Shown: one piece after another, positions 17,061-25,444 of the stretch | Layout: each line of letters starts with the position of its first letter | Position numbering within the stretch: position 1 is the first letter of the stretch | Assembly (NCBI RefSeq): GCF_936916975.1 | Contig: NZ_CAKZGO010000020.1 | Location: forward strand, 1 to 64,000 | Length of the DNA: 64,000 nucleotides | Direction of reading: 5' to 3' | Origin: an uncultured Dongia sp. | Lineage (GTDB): Bacteria; Pseudomonadota; Alphaproteobacteria; Dongiales; Dongiaceae | Notes under the pieces: generated by a model | What the model saw: only the letters and a program-made list of their open reading frames with translations | What the model was told of the DNA's origin: nothing | Databases searched by the model: none | Program-made: the position numbers and the translations under genes

Positions 17061-17375
17061 TTACGGCGCCCAGTTGCGGCGCATTTCGTTGCGGTGATCT
17101 GACAACCGTTTCTCGGCCTGGCCGCGGTTCGCGTCAGCGTTGGCCACATCAGCCGTGGGAAGTTCCGCGGTCGTCTCCAGGATCAGTGGGCCGGTCTGAG
17201 ACTGGCTGGCGGCGCTTTGCTCCAGCGCCTCGTCATTGGCGTTCTGGGCCTTCAACTGCGTGACGGTCACCAGCGCATTGATGCCGTCGGCAGCAGCCGG
17301 TGCGGCATGCAGCGCCAGGGTGCCCAGCGAGAGGGCGATGGCGAGGGTGCTGGAAAGTGTTGATGTGCGTGACAT
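17061..17375 (-). CDS. Small exported protein of unknown function
   Basis: A 104-residue protein with a clear signal peptide (residues 1-30, LAIALSLGTLALHAAPAAA, cleavage near ADG). The mature part of about 74 residues is polar and rich in Ala, Gln and Asn (VTQLKAQNANDEALEQ, then ASQSQTGPL), likely helical or partly disordered, with a basic C-terminus (HRNEMRRNW). AAGGAGATAG lies before the ATG, a strong ribosome binding site. I do not recognise a family. The stop is followed by duplicated block A with its terminator. Confidence 0.65.
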   Translation of the reverse strand: MSRTSTLSSTLAIALSLGTLALHAAPAAADGINALVTVTQLKAQNANDEALEQSAASQSQTGPLILETTAELPTADVANADANRGQAEKRLSDHRNEMRRNWAP

Positions 17376-17512
17376 GGCCTATCTCCTTGAACCTTGTGGA
17401 ACCGGGATGGACGATCAACTGAGGACGAGTTGCGCATGGCGTCCCCACCGTTCAAGTCGGGTCGCGCGCGGTTGTGCGCGGCATCACGCTGAGACAGTAA
17501 AGTCGGACAAAG

Positions 17513-17553
17513 GTCCCCCTCACCCCAACCCCTCTCCCGCGAGGGGCGAGGGG
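17513..17553. repeat. CCCTCTCC-type palindromic intergenic repeat
   Basis: The sequence around CCCCTCTCCCGCGAGGGGCGAGGGG forms a GC-rich hairpin and belongs to the CCCTCTCC/GGAGAGGG family also seen at 14971, 32301 and 58988-59103. It lies between the small exported protein gene and gabT. Confidence 0.6.
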
Positions 17554-17556
17554 CTT

Positions 17557-17671
17557 AAACAAAAAGCGCGGCCGGTTTCCCGGGCCGCGCTTTCTGCAGT
17601 CTCAACCAGTATTAACTTAGCGCGGGACCTGTCCCGCGCTAAGCGTAAGCCGCTCAGGCAACCTTCGCCGC
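17557..17671 (-). repeat. Copy B of the duplicated gabT 3' end with terminators
   Basis: Parent copy of the duplicated block: it includes the last codons of gabT (AAKVA, stop at 17654-17656), a perfect GCGCGGGAC-CT-GTCCCGCGC hairpin at 17620-17639 and the GCGCGGCC hairpin at 17566-17590. Copy A lies about 645 bases to the left in the same orientation, with differences spread along it, so the duplication is not recent. Confidence 0.75.
17561..17593 (-). terminator. Rho-independent terminator of gabT
   Basis: On the minus strand the stem AAAGCGCGGCC / GGCCGCGCTTT is followed by TTTTTG (A-run at 17561-17565 on the plus strand). It lies about 60 bases after the gabT stop. A second perfect hairpin at 17620-17639 precedes it. 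Confidence 0.75.
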
Positions 17672-18955
17672 CCCTTCGATCGCTTGCGCCATCGTCTTTT
17701 CGAGGATGTCGAAGCCTTCGTTGATGAGCGCCTCTTCCGCCACCAGCGGCATGAGGAAGCGGAGCGTGTTGGCGTTGACACCGCAGCTGAGCAGGATGAG
17801 GCCGTTCTCGCCGGCCTTCTGGGTGATCGCCTTGGTGAGGTCGGCGTCGGGCGACCCATCTGCCTTCACCACGTCGCAGGCAACCATGGCGCCAAGGCCG
17901 CGGATGCCGTCGATGCGGTTGCCAAACGAGTTGCGCTTCTTCATGTCGTTGAGGCGCTCCTTCATCTGCTTGCCGATGACGTTGGCGCGCTCAATGAGGT
18001 TTTCCTCTTCCATGACATCGAGGACCGCATTGGCCGCAGCACAGCCGATGGGCGACCCGCCATAGGTGCCCCCTAAGCCACCGGCCGCGGGGCCGTCCAT
18101 GATCTCGGCCTTGCCGATGACGCCGGAGAGCGGGAAGCCGCCGGCCAATGACTTTGCGACCGTGATCATGTCGGCTTCGATGCCGCTATGCTCATGGGCG
18201 AACATCTTGCCGGTGCGTGCGAAACCGGTCTGGATTTCGTCGACGATGAACATGATGCCGTGCTTGGTGCAGATCTCGCGCAGGGCGCGCATGAATTCGA
18301 ACGGCACCACGTTGAAGCCGCCCTCGCCCTGCACCGGCTCGATGATGATGGCCGCCACATTGTCCGGGCCGATATCGGCCTTGAACATGGTCTCGAGGAT
18401 CTTCAGGGATTGCGCGCCACCGTCATTGAGGGCGGGGTCCGGGAACGGCACATGGAACACGTCCGAGGGGAACGGGCCGAAGCCGGTCTTGTAGGGAGCG
18501 ACCTTGCCGGTCAGCGCCATCCCCATCAGCGTGCGGCCGTGAAAGGCGCCGGAGAAAGCGATGATGCCGCTGCGCTTGGTATAGGAGCGGGCGATCTTGA
18601 CCGCGTTCTCGACCGCTTCCGCGCCGGTGGTGAGGAAAATGGTCTTCTTCGGCGTATTGCCGGGCGCCAGCTTGTTGAGACGCTCGGCGAGGCGGATATA
18701 GCTCTCATACGGGTTTACCTGGAAGCAGGTGTGGCTGAACTTGTCGAGCTGATCCTTCACCGCCTTGATGATCTTCGGATGGCCGTGGCCGGTGTTCATG
18801 ACGGCGATGCCGCCCGCGAAATCGATATGGCGCTTGCCCTCGACATCGGTGATCTCGGCGCCTTTCGCGCTCTCGGCATAGATCGCATAGGCGTTGCCGA
18901 CACCCCGTGGCACGGCCGCCACGCGGCGCTGCTGCAGATTCGCATTCGACGTCAT
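17654..18955 (-). CDS. gabT: 4-aminobutyrate aminotransferase
   Basis: PLP-dependent class III aminotransferase that moves the amino group of 4-aminobutyrate to 2-oxoglutarate, giving succinate semialdehyde and glutamate. At 433 residues it has the usual GabT length. Key features: LTTGAEAVENAVKIAR (108-123) for the phosphate site, GAFHGRT at 136-142, IVDEIQTG with the PLP-pyridine aspartate D239, and the Schiff-base lysine K268 in TVAKSLAGGFPLSG. The sequence follows GabT closely, though close relatives act on 5-aminovalerate. The ATG at 18955 has AGAGGGATATC before it. No succinate-semialdehyde dehydrogenase is adjacent. Confidence 0.92.
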   Translation of the reverse strand: MTSNANLQQRRVAAVPRGVGNAYAIYAESAKGAEITDVEGKRHIDFAGGIAVMNTGHGHPKIIKAVKDQLDKFSHTCFQVNPYESYIRLAERLNKLAPGNTPKKTIFLTTGAEAVENAVKIARSYTKRSGIIAFSGAFHGRTLMGMALTGKVAPYKTGFGPFPSDVFHVPFPDPALNDGGAQSLKILETMFKADIGPDNVAAIIIEPVQGEGGFNVVPFEFMRALREICTKHGIMFIVDEIQTGFARTGKMFAHEHSGIEADMITVAKSLAGGFPLSGVIGKAEIMDGPAAGGLGGTYGGSPIGCAAANAVLDVMEEENLIERANVIGKQMKERLNDMKKRNSFGNRIDGIRGLGAMVACDVVKADGSPDADLTKAITQKAGENGLILLSCGVNANTLRFLMPLVAEEALINEGFDILEKTMAQAIEGAAKVA

Positions 18956-19162
18956 GTGATATCCCTCTTCATGATCTGGGCGCGCTGATCCGGGCGCCTT
19001 TTGGAAGTCGGGCGGGACTATATCTCAGGTCACGCACGCGCCGAAACCCCGCGCCTCGCAGGGCTGGGGTGCCGCGGATTCATCGCTGGGAAATAAAATT
19101 ACTCGAGAGGAAAGAACGGCCGCTCGGGCTGATCGCAGACGTTACCCCAACAAAAGATTGGG

Positions 19163-19342
19163 CTAACCGCGCATCCGGCGCATCACGTCGGTCATGGTCT
19201 GGGAACCGGCAGCATCGCGCAGCTGGCGGTCGAGCGCCTGGCGCGCCTGGACCTCAGATAGCGGATTCGTGACGCGAATGGGGATCAATTGCGGCGCCGG
19301 ATTGCCCGCGAGGAGGTCGATTAACCATTGGCCGATGTTCAT
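19163..19342 (-). CDS. Putative 59-residue protein
   Basis: A minus-strand frame from the ATG at 19342 to TAG at 19163-19165 encodes 59 residues. GGGAGGGTGTC immediately precedes the ATG, an excellent ribosome binding site. The protein starts MNIGQWLIDLLAGNP, continues with PIRVTNPLSEVQARQALDRQ and ends in a basic MRRMRG. It looks like a short amphipathic helical protein; I do not recognise a family. It lies between gabT and another small gene, all on the minus strand. The ribosome site and codon pattern support it as real. Confidence 0.55.
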   Translation of the reverse strand: MNIGQWLIDLLAGNPAPQLIPIRVTNPLSEVQARQALDRQLRDAAGSQTMTDVMRRMRG

Positions 19343-19414
19343 GACACCCTCCCGATCCTGGGTTCAACACTGAACCAGGGTACGGGATGGGCGTTAATGA
19401 AGTCTGAAAGGACT

Positions 19415-19636
19415 TTAAGCGGCGCGGACGAGGTCGCGGCGCGGCTGGCCGGTCACTTCGAACTCATGGGCGGTCAGCCCACGGATCATCTGGTTGCCTT
19501 CCAGCATCGCGTCATATTCCTCGACGTAACGCCGAACGTTCCAGCAACGACCCGAGATGTAACCGCGCAAACCGTTCTTCAAACGGATCGGCGTGGTGAG
19601 TTCAAGAACGTCGTCGAATTCATATCTGCTACGCAT
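19415..19636 (-). CDS. Small protein of unknown function (73 residues)
   Basis: From the ATG at 19636 this gene encodes 73 residues; an upstream in-frame TTG at 19660 is less likely. The sequence MRSRYEFDDVLELTTPIRLK, then GLRGYISGRCWNVRRYVEEYD and LTAHEFEVTGQPRRDL, looks like a compact alpha/beta protein with conserved-looking aromatic and charged residues rather than a random frame. I do not recognise a family. Gene order on the minus strand is liuE, this gene, the 59-residue gene, gabT, with gaps of about 70-210 bases. Confidence 0.5.
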   Translation of the reverse strand: MRSRYEFDDVLELTTPIRLKNGLRGYISGRCWNVRRYVEEYDAMLEGNQMIRGLTAHEFEVTGQPRRDLVRAA

Positions 19637-19760
19637 GATCTTAACCAACCTTTTGTGCAAGTGGTGACCGGAGACTCCGGCGAAACAACTTGCTTAGACA
19701 GATATGCTTAGATTCCATAAATGACGAGTGACGGCAATCACCAATCGCGTGATAGCGCGT

Positions 19761-20678
19761 TTAAGCCTGTGATTTCTGCTGTTTCTGCCAAAGTGCGCGC
19801 GAGACGCGCGCATTCGGTTCGCGACCGATGTGATGCAGAACACGCCAGCCGGCGGCTGCAAGTTGGTCGAGATCGATTCCGGTTTCGATCTTCATGCCGT
19901 TAAGCATAAAGACGACATCCTCGGTGGCCACATTGCCGGTCGCACCCTTGGCATAGGGACAGCCGCCGAGACCCGCCACCGACGAATCGATGACGCTGAT
20001 GCCCATCTCAAGAGCCGCGAGGAGATTGGCCAGGGCCTGGCCATAGGTGTCATGGAAATGGGCGGCGAGCTGCGGGATCGGCACATGGCCCGCCACCGCC
20101 TCGATCATCCGCCTTGTGGCCAGTGGCGTGCCTACGCCGATGGTGTCGCCCAGCGAGATCTCGTAACAGCCCATCTCCATCAAGGACTTAGCGACCCCCG
20201 TCACGGCAACTGGCGCAATTTCCCCCTCATAAGGGCAGCCCAGCACGCAGGAAACATAGCCGCGGACCGGGATATTGAGTTCCCTGGCCCGCGCCATCAC
20301 CGGCCAGAACCGTTCCAGGCTCTCGGCAATCGAGCAATTCGTGTTCGCTTTCGAAAAACTTTCCGAGGCGGCGGCGAACACCGCGACTTCGTGGGCGCCG
20401 GCAGCGATCGCGGCCTCCAGTCCCTGCAGGTTCGGCACCAGCACAGGGTATCGCTTCGCCGGATCGCGCGTGAGGCCCGCCAGCACCGCCGCCGAATCCG
20501 CCATCTGCGGCACCCATTTCGGCGAGACGAAGGCACCGGCCTCAATCTCCGACAATCCGGCGGCAGCGAGGTCTTCGATCAGTTGGATCTTTACGGCGGT
20601 CGACACCGCGACCTTCTCGTTCTGCAACCCGTCGCGCGGGCCCACCTCGACGATGCGGACTTTCGCTGGCAGGCTCAT
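19761..20678 (-). CDS. liuE: Hydroxymethylglutaryl-CoA lyase
   Basis: Cleaves 3-hydroxy-3-methylglutaryl-CoA to acetoacetate and acetyl-CoA, the last step of leucine degradation. At 305 residues it has the bacterial length. Visible features: [10 protein letters not shown] at 12-21, metal-binding HFHDT at 207-211, and the family signature [19 protein letters not shown] with catalytic C240. The start overlaps the stop of the biotin-carboxylase gene by four bases (ATGA), so the two are translationally coupled. Its position at the end of liuB-liuC-liuD-liuE fixes the pathway. Confidence 0.95.
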   Translation of the reverse strand: MSLPAKVRIVEVGPRDGLQNEKVAVSTAVKIQLIEDLAAAGLSEIEAGAFVSPKWVPQMADSAAVLAGLTRDPAKRYPVLVPNLQGLEAAIAAGAHEVAVFAAASESFSKANTNCSIAESLERFWPVMARARELNIPVRGYVSCVLGCPYEGEIAPVAVTGVAKSLMEMGCYEISLGDTIGVGTPLATRRMIEAVAGHVPIPQLAAHFHDTYGQALANLLAALEMGISVIDSSVAGLGGCPYAKGATGNVATEDVVFMLNGMKIETGIDLDQLAAAGWRVLHHIGREPNARVSRALWQKQQKSQA

Positions 20679-22663
20679 GTCGCCACCATGGGATCGGCAT
20701 CGATGCGGAGAAGCTCCGCCCCTTCCACCACCTGGTCGCCGGGACTGACCAGGATGGCCGCGACCTTGCCGGCAATGTCGGCGGCAAGGTTGTGCTCCAT
20801 CTTCATCGCTTCCAGGCGCAGCACGATCTGCCCTGGCGCCACCGCGTCACCAAGCGCTGCCTGGACCGCGACGATACGCCCCGGCATCGGTGCTGCGACC
20901 ACGCTGGTCCGGGCGCCGCCCAGATCCTTGCGCACAGGCGGCCGGCCGAAGGTGCCCAGCGCCCGCACCCGCCAGCGATCGGCGCCGATCTGCAGCCAGC
21001 GGGTCCCGCCATCGGCATGCAGATGCGCCGTCACTTGGGCGCCGGCGATCTCCACCGTGAGGGCGTGCTCGTCTCGGGAGATGAGGCGCAGATGCTGAGC
21101 CTCGCACAGCCAGCCATCCGGCCGGGTCTGCAGCAAGACGGTGTGATCCTCGCCGCCGATCTCAAAATGCCATTCCAGCGGCACCGGCCCGCCCAGCCGC
21201 CAATTGTCGCTGGCGGCCCAGGGCGACGGATCGTTGGTCGTAAGATGAAGTTGCTCACCCAAAGCCAGGATCGCCCAGGCGGTATCGTCGAGCGGCGTCG
21301 GCGCCAGAAGCTCAGCCGCATGATCCGCGATAAAGCCGGTATCGATCCGGCCGGCGCGGAAATCGGCATGCGCGCTGGCCCGCGCCAGGAGATCGAGATT
21401 GCTGGCGATGCCGGCCAGGCGCGTCGCCTGCAAGGCGGCCGTGAGGCGCGTCACGGCCTCATGGCGATCAGCGCCGGATGCAATGAGCTTGCCCAGCAAC
21501 GAATCATAATGGCTGCCGATCTCGCTCCCCTCAACGATGCCGGCGTCTAGGCGCAGGCCCGGGCCTTGCGGCACCTGCCAGTCCAGGATCGGCCCGGTTT
21601 CCGGCCGGAAATCGCGGGCGGGATCTTCAGCACAGATGCGTGCCTCGATCGCATGGCCGCAAAGTTCGATCTGGTTTTGCGCGCGTGGCAGCTTTTCGCC
21701 GGCCGCGACACGCAGCTGCCATTCGACCAGATCGAGACCCGTCACCATCTCGGTCACCGGATGCTCGACCTGGAGCCGCGTGTTCATTTCCATGAAATAG
21801 AAGTTGTCGAGATTGTCCGCCTCGGCGATGAACTCAATCGTGCCGGCGCCGACATAGTCGATCGCCTTGGCTGCGGCGATGGCGGCATCCGTCATCCGCT
21901 TGCGCGTGGCATCGGTGAGACCAGGTGCCGGCGCCTCCTCGATCACCTTCTGATGCCGCCGCTGCAAGGAGCAGTCCCGTTCATAAAGATGCACCACCTG
22001 GCCATGCGTGTCGGCAAAGACCTGGACCTCGATATGGCGCGGGCGGGTGAGATATTTTTCGATCAGCACCGCGGCATCGCCAAAGGCCGATTGCGCCTCG
22101 CGCCGCGCCGAGGCGAGAGCTTCAGACAGATCCTCCGCCCGCTCGACGCGCCGCATGCCGCGACCGCCGCCACCCATCACCGCCTTGATCAACACCGGAT
22201 AGCCGATCTTGGCCGCCGCCTTGGTGAGCGTCGCATCATCCTGCGCCTCACCCTCATAGCCCGGCACGACGGGCACGCCAGCCTTGCGTATCAGGACCTT
22301 GGCCGCATCCTTGGCACCCATCGCCTGGATAGCCTTCGCCGGCGGGCCGATGAAGGCGAGGCCGGCTTTTGTCACCGCCTCGGCAAAGCCGGCGTTCTCG
22401 GAAAGGAAGCCGTAGCCGGGATGGATCGCTTCTGCGCCAACGTCCTTCGCGGCGGCGATGATGCGCGCGCTATTGAGATAACTGTCGCGCGCTGGCGCCG
22501 GGCCGATCAGGATCGCTTCATCGGCAAGGCTCACATGCCGCGCTTGGGCATCGGCCTCGGAATAGACCGCCACCGTCGCGATCCCCATCTGCCGAGCTGT
22601 CGCCATGACCCGGCAGGCGATTTCACCGCGATTGGCAATGAGGATCTTGCTGAACATCGACAT
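20675..22663 (-). CDS. liuD: Methylcrotonyl-CoA carboxylase, biotin-containing alpha subunit
   Basis: Biotin carboxylase and biotin carrier subunit that carboxylates 3-methylcrotonyl-CoA together with the beta subunit. From the ATG at 22663 it has 662 residues. The N-terminal biotin carboxylase domain starts [17 protein letters not shown] and has the ATP-grasp glycine loop [10 protein letters not shown] (about 165-174). The middle is the BT linker region; the C-terminus holds the biotinyl site EAMKMEH with acceptor lysine K621. Assignment to methylcrotonyl-CoA rather than acetyl- or propionyl-CoA rests mainly on the neighbouring liu genes. The start overlaps the stop of liuC (TGATG). Confidence 0.94.
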   Translation of the reverse strand: MSMFSKILIANRGEIACRVMATARQMGIATVAVYSEADAQARHVSLADEAILIGPAPARDSYLNSARIIAAAKDVGAEAIHPGYGFLSENAGFAEAVTKAGLAFIGPPAKAIQAMGAKDAAKVLIRKAGVPVVPGYEGEAQDDATLTKAAAKIGYPVLIKAVMGGGGRGMRRVERAEDLSEALASARREAQSAFGDAAVLIEKYLTRPRHIEVQVFADTHGQVVHLYERDCSLQRRHQKVIEEAPAPGLTDATRKRMTDAAIAAAKAIDYVGAGTIEFIAEADNLDNFYFMEMNTRLQVEHPVTEMVTGLDLVEWQLRVAAGEKLPRAQNQIELCGHAIEARICAEDPARDFRPETGPILDWQVPQGPGLRLDAGIVEGSEIGSHYDSLLGKLIASGADRHEAVTRLTAALQATRLAGIASNLDLLARASAHADFRAGRIDTGFIADHAAELLAPTPLDDTAWAILALGEQLHLTTNDPSPWAASDNWRLGGPVPLEWHFEIGGEDHTVLLQTRPDGWLCEAQHLRLISRDEHALTVEIAGAQVTAHLHADGGTRWLQIGADRWRVRALGTFGRPPVRKDLGGARTSVVAAPMPGRIVAVQAALGDAVAPGQIVLRLEAMKMEHNLAADIAGKVAAILVSPGDQVVEGAELLRIDADPMVAT

Positions 22664-23445
22664 CAATCCTTGCGCCAGGCCGGCGTGCGTTTTTCGAGGA
22701 AGGCGGTAAGCCCCTCCTTTCCTTCCGCACTGGCGCGGCGTTTGGCGATGCGCTCGGCCGTGCCGTCGATGACCTCGCGGCCCAGCGGGCGCGATGCCAC
22801 GAACTGCACCAACTCCTTGGCTTCCGCCATCGCCTCGGGCGCATTCTCCAGCAGCTGCTTGGTGAGCGTTGCGACGGCCGTGTCCAACTCGGCCGCCGGC
22901 ACGACATCGCTCAGCAAGCCCAGGCGCTGCGCTTCAACGGCACCAAACTTGGCGCCGCTCAGGAACAACCGCTTGGCGGCATTGACGCCGATGGCGCGGA
23001 TGATATGCGGACTGATCACCGCCGGAATGAGGCCGAGCTTCACCTCTGAGAGCACGAATTCGGCAGTGGGTGCCGCCACCGCAAAGTCGCAGGCCGAGAC
23101 GATGCCGATCCCGCCGCCATAGGCCGGACCGTTCACCACGCAGATCGTGGGCACGGTCATGAAGGCGATCTTCTCGAACAGGCCGGCAAGGCGCTTGGCG
23201 TCGGCGATATTGCTGGCGGCATCATATTCCGCCATCCGCCGCATCCAGTTGATATCGGCACCGGCGCAGAAGCTCAGCCCCCGCGCGCGGATCTGCAGCA
23301 CGCGGATGTGCCTGTCAGCCGCGACCTGGTCGAGTGCTGCATGAAACTCGTCGATCATGGCGATGTCGAGCGCGTTATGGCGTTCCGGCCGGTTGATGAC
23401 GATGCTGGCGACGCGCCCGGATTTTTCGATCTCGATATCGCTCAT
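22663..23445 (-). CDS. liuC: Methylglutaconyl-CoA hydratase (enoyl-CoA hydratase family)
   Basis: Crotonase-fold enzyme of 260 residues, expected to hydrate 3-methylglutaconyl-CoA to HMG-CoA between the carboxylase and the lyase. The oxyanion-hole segments are GLSFCAGADINWMRRM (about 56-71) and NGPAYGGGIGIVSACD (about 105-120). The C-terminal extension ends in EGLTAFLEKRTPAW, the usual tail of this group. The precise substrate cannot be read from the fold, but the position between liuB and liuD makes the leucine pathway role strong. It starts 12 bases after the liuB stop. Confidence 0.9.
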   Translation of the reverse strand: MSDIEIEKSGRVASIVINRPERHNALDIAMIDEFHAALDQVAADRHIRVLQIRARGLSFCAGADINWMRRMAEYDAASNIADAKRLAGLFEKIAFMTVPTICVVNGPAYGGGIGIVSACDFAVAAPTAEFVLSEVKLGLIPAVISPHIIRAIGVNAAKRLFLSGAKFGAVEAQRLGLLSDVVPAAELDTAVATLTKQLLENAPEAMAEAKELVQFVASRPLGREVIDGTAERIAKRRASAEGKEGLTAFLEKRTPAWRKD

Positions 23446-23457
23446 GTCTTGTCCTGC

Positions 23458-25065
23458 TCACATGCGGAAGAGGCCGAACCGGGTTTCCGGAATCGGCTGT
23501 TGCAATGCTGCTTCGAGGCTGAGGCCCAGCACGCGGCGCGTGTCGGCCGGCGCAATGATGCCGTCATCCCACAGTCTGGCCGACGCATAATAAGGATGTC
23601 CCTGCGTCTCATATTGATCGCGGATCGGCTGCTTGAAACTTTCCTCCTCGGCCGCCGACCAGGTCTCGCCCTTGGCGGCGAAGTTATCGCGCTTCACTTG
23701 CGCCAGGACCGAGGCCGCCTGTTCGCCGCCCATCACCGAGATGCGAGCATTGGGCCACATGAACAGAAAGCGCGGACTGAACGCGCGGCCGCACATGCCG
23801 TAATTGCCGGCGCCGAACGAACCGCCGATGATGACGGTGAGCTTCGGGACGGCAACGGTCGACACGGCGGTCACCAGCTTGGCACCATCCTTGGCGATGC
23901 CGCCGGCCTCGTATTTCTTCCCCACCATGAAGCCGGTGATGTTCTGCAGGAACACCAACGGAATGCGGCGCTGGCCGCAAAGCTCAACGAAATGCGTGCC
24001 CTTCAGCGCCGATTCCGAAAACAGGATGCCGTTATTGGCGATGATGCCGACCTGATGACCATAGAGATGGGCAAAGCCGCAGACCAGCGTCTCGCCGTAA
24101 TGCTGCTTGAACTCGTCGAACAGCGACCCGTCGACCAGCCGCGCAATGACATCTCGCACATCATAGGGCTTGCGCGCATCGGTCGGCACGATGGCGCCGA
24201 GTTCGGAGGGGTCGTAAAGCGGCTCCAGCACGGCACGTTGCGGCGCGTTGGCGGGTGCGGCGGCGCCAAGCCTGCCGACAATGCCGCGGCAGCGCTCAAG
24301 CGCGTCCCAATCGCTGTCAGCCAGATGATCCACCACGCCGGAACGGCGCGCATGCAGATCGCCACCACCCAGATCCTCGGCGGTCACTTCCTCACCGGTG
24401 GCGGCCTTCACCAAGGGCGGCCCGCCGAGGAAGATGGTGCCCTGGTTGCGCACGATGATGCTTTCATCCGACATCGCTGGCACATAGGCGCCACCCGCCG
24501 TGCAGGATCCCATCACCACCGCGATCTGCGCGATGCCGCGGGCCGACATGTTCGCCTGGTTGAAGAAGATGCGGCCGAAATGATCGCGGTCGGGAAAGAC
24601 CTGGTCCTGGTTGGGCAGATTGGCGCCGCCGGAATCCACCAGATAGATGCAGGGCAGGCCGTTCTCCGCCGCGATCTCCTGCGCGCGCAGATGCTTCTTC
24701 ACTGTGATGGGATAGTAGGTGCCGCCCTTCACGGTCGCATCGTTGCAGACGATGACGCAGAGCCGGCCGGCGACACGGCCGATGCCGGTGACAAGGCCAG
24801 CCGCCGGCACATTGTCGGCATAAACGCCATGTGCTGCGAGACTGGAGAGTTCGAGGAACGGCGTACCGGGATCGAGCAGGCGCTGAATGCGCTCCCGCGG
24901 CAGCAGCTTGCCCCGCGACATGTGACGCTTGCGCGCCTCCGCCCCGCCGCCTTCGTTGATCACGGCCAGCAGCCGGTCGAGATCGGCGACGAGTGCCGCC
25001 ATCGCGGCAGCATTGGCCTGGCGCGTTTGGTCCTGCGCATTCAGGGCCGACTTCAAGACGGGCAT
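23458..25065 (-). CDS. liuB: Methylcrotonyl-CoA carboxylase, beta (carboxyltransferase) subunit
   Basis: Carboxyltransferase subunit, 535 residues, transferring CO2 from biotin to 3-methylcrotonyl-CoA. The two crotonase-like halves are visible: [15 protein letters not shown]-type N-terminal motif (about 62-76), [13 protein letters not shown] (about 140-152), [17 protein letters not shown] (about 186-202), and in the second half [20 protein letters not shown] and [26 protein letters not shown] is characteristic of the methylcrotonyl-type rather than the propionyl-type enzyme. GGGAGGA precedes the ATG. It is the first gene of the four-gene operon; no isovaleryl-CoA dehydrogenase or liuR regulator sits next to it. 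Confidence 0.95.
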   Translation of the reverse strand: MPVLKSALNAQDQTRQANAAAMAALVADLDRLLAVINEGGGAEARKRHMSRGKLLPRERIQRLLDPGTPFLELSSLAAHGVYADNVPAAGLVTGIGRVAGRLCVIVCNDATVKGGTYYPITVKKHLRAQEIAAENGLPCIYLVDSGGANLPNQDQVFPDRDHFGRIFFNQANMSARGIAQIAVVMGSCTAGGAYVPAMSDESIIVRNQGTIFLGGPPLVKAATGEEVTAEDLGGGDLHARRSGVVDHLADSDWDALERCRGIVGRLGAAAPANAPQRAVLEPLYDPSELGAIVPTDARKPYDVRDVIARLVDGSLFDEFKQHYGETLVCGFAHLYGHQVGIIANNGILFSESALKGTHFVELCGQRRIPLVFLQNITGFMVGKKYEAGGIAKDGAKLVTAVSTVAVPKLTVIIGGSFGAGNYGMCGRAFSPRFLFMWPNARISVMGGEQAASVLAQVKRDNFAAKGETWSAAEEESFKQPIRDQYETQGHPYYASARLWDDGIIAPADTRRVLGLSLEAALQQPIPETRFGLFRM

Positions 25066-25444
25066 CCGAGTTCCTCCCAGATCGCTTCTGCGACGATCCT
25101 TGGCTGGTCGATCAGCGCTACGATACAGGGCGCTTTGCGACGCGTCATCCTCCGCCCGCGCGATTCATGCAACGCGGCGCGAACCTCAGAAAATTTCGGT
25201 TTCCACCTCGCCGGATTGGCATTGTTGCCGACGCGACGAAGGGAGCGGCATTTTCTTGTCCTGCCATTGCGGAGGGGTAGCAGGCAGAACCTGGCAACAG
25301 GTCAGACTCGAGCTTGCCCAAGCCAATCCCCGCTTTTCGCTCATTTTCCGGCCTGCCAGGTGGGCGTTTCAGGGGCCAGGGTAAAGAGTTGTTAATCCTG
25401 CCTGCCTAGGATCACGGCTTGCAGCGGAGAAAAGTGCGGCGAGC
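25066..25444. other. Divergent promoter region liuB / histidine kinase
   Basis: This 379-base gap separates two divergent units and must hold both promoters. The liuB side starts with a strong Shine-Dalgarno (minus strand). The kinase side has GGAGAAAAG about 12 bases before its ATG. I see no clear sigma-70 hexamer pair, no hairpin of note and no gene; minus-strand open frames reaching in from 25872 and 26635 are shadows of the kinase gene. Confidence 0.4.

Noticed and set aside
23308-25395. 695-codon plus-strand frame opposite liuB
   Set aside because: Antisense to the methylcrotonyl-CoA carboxylase beta gene, whose motifs are unambiguous; composition is typical of a shadow frame.
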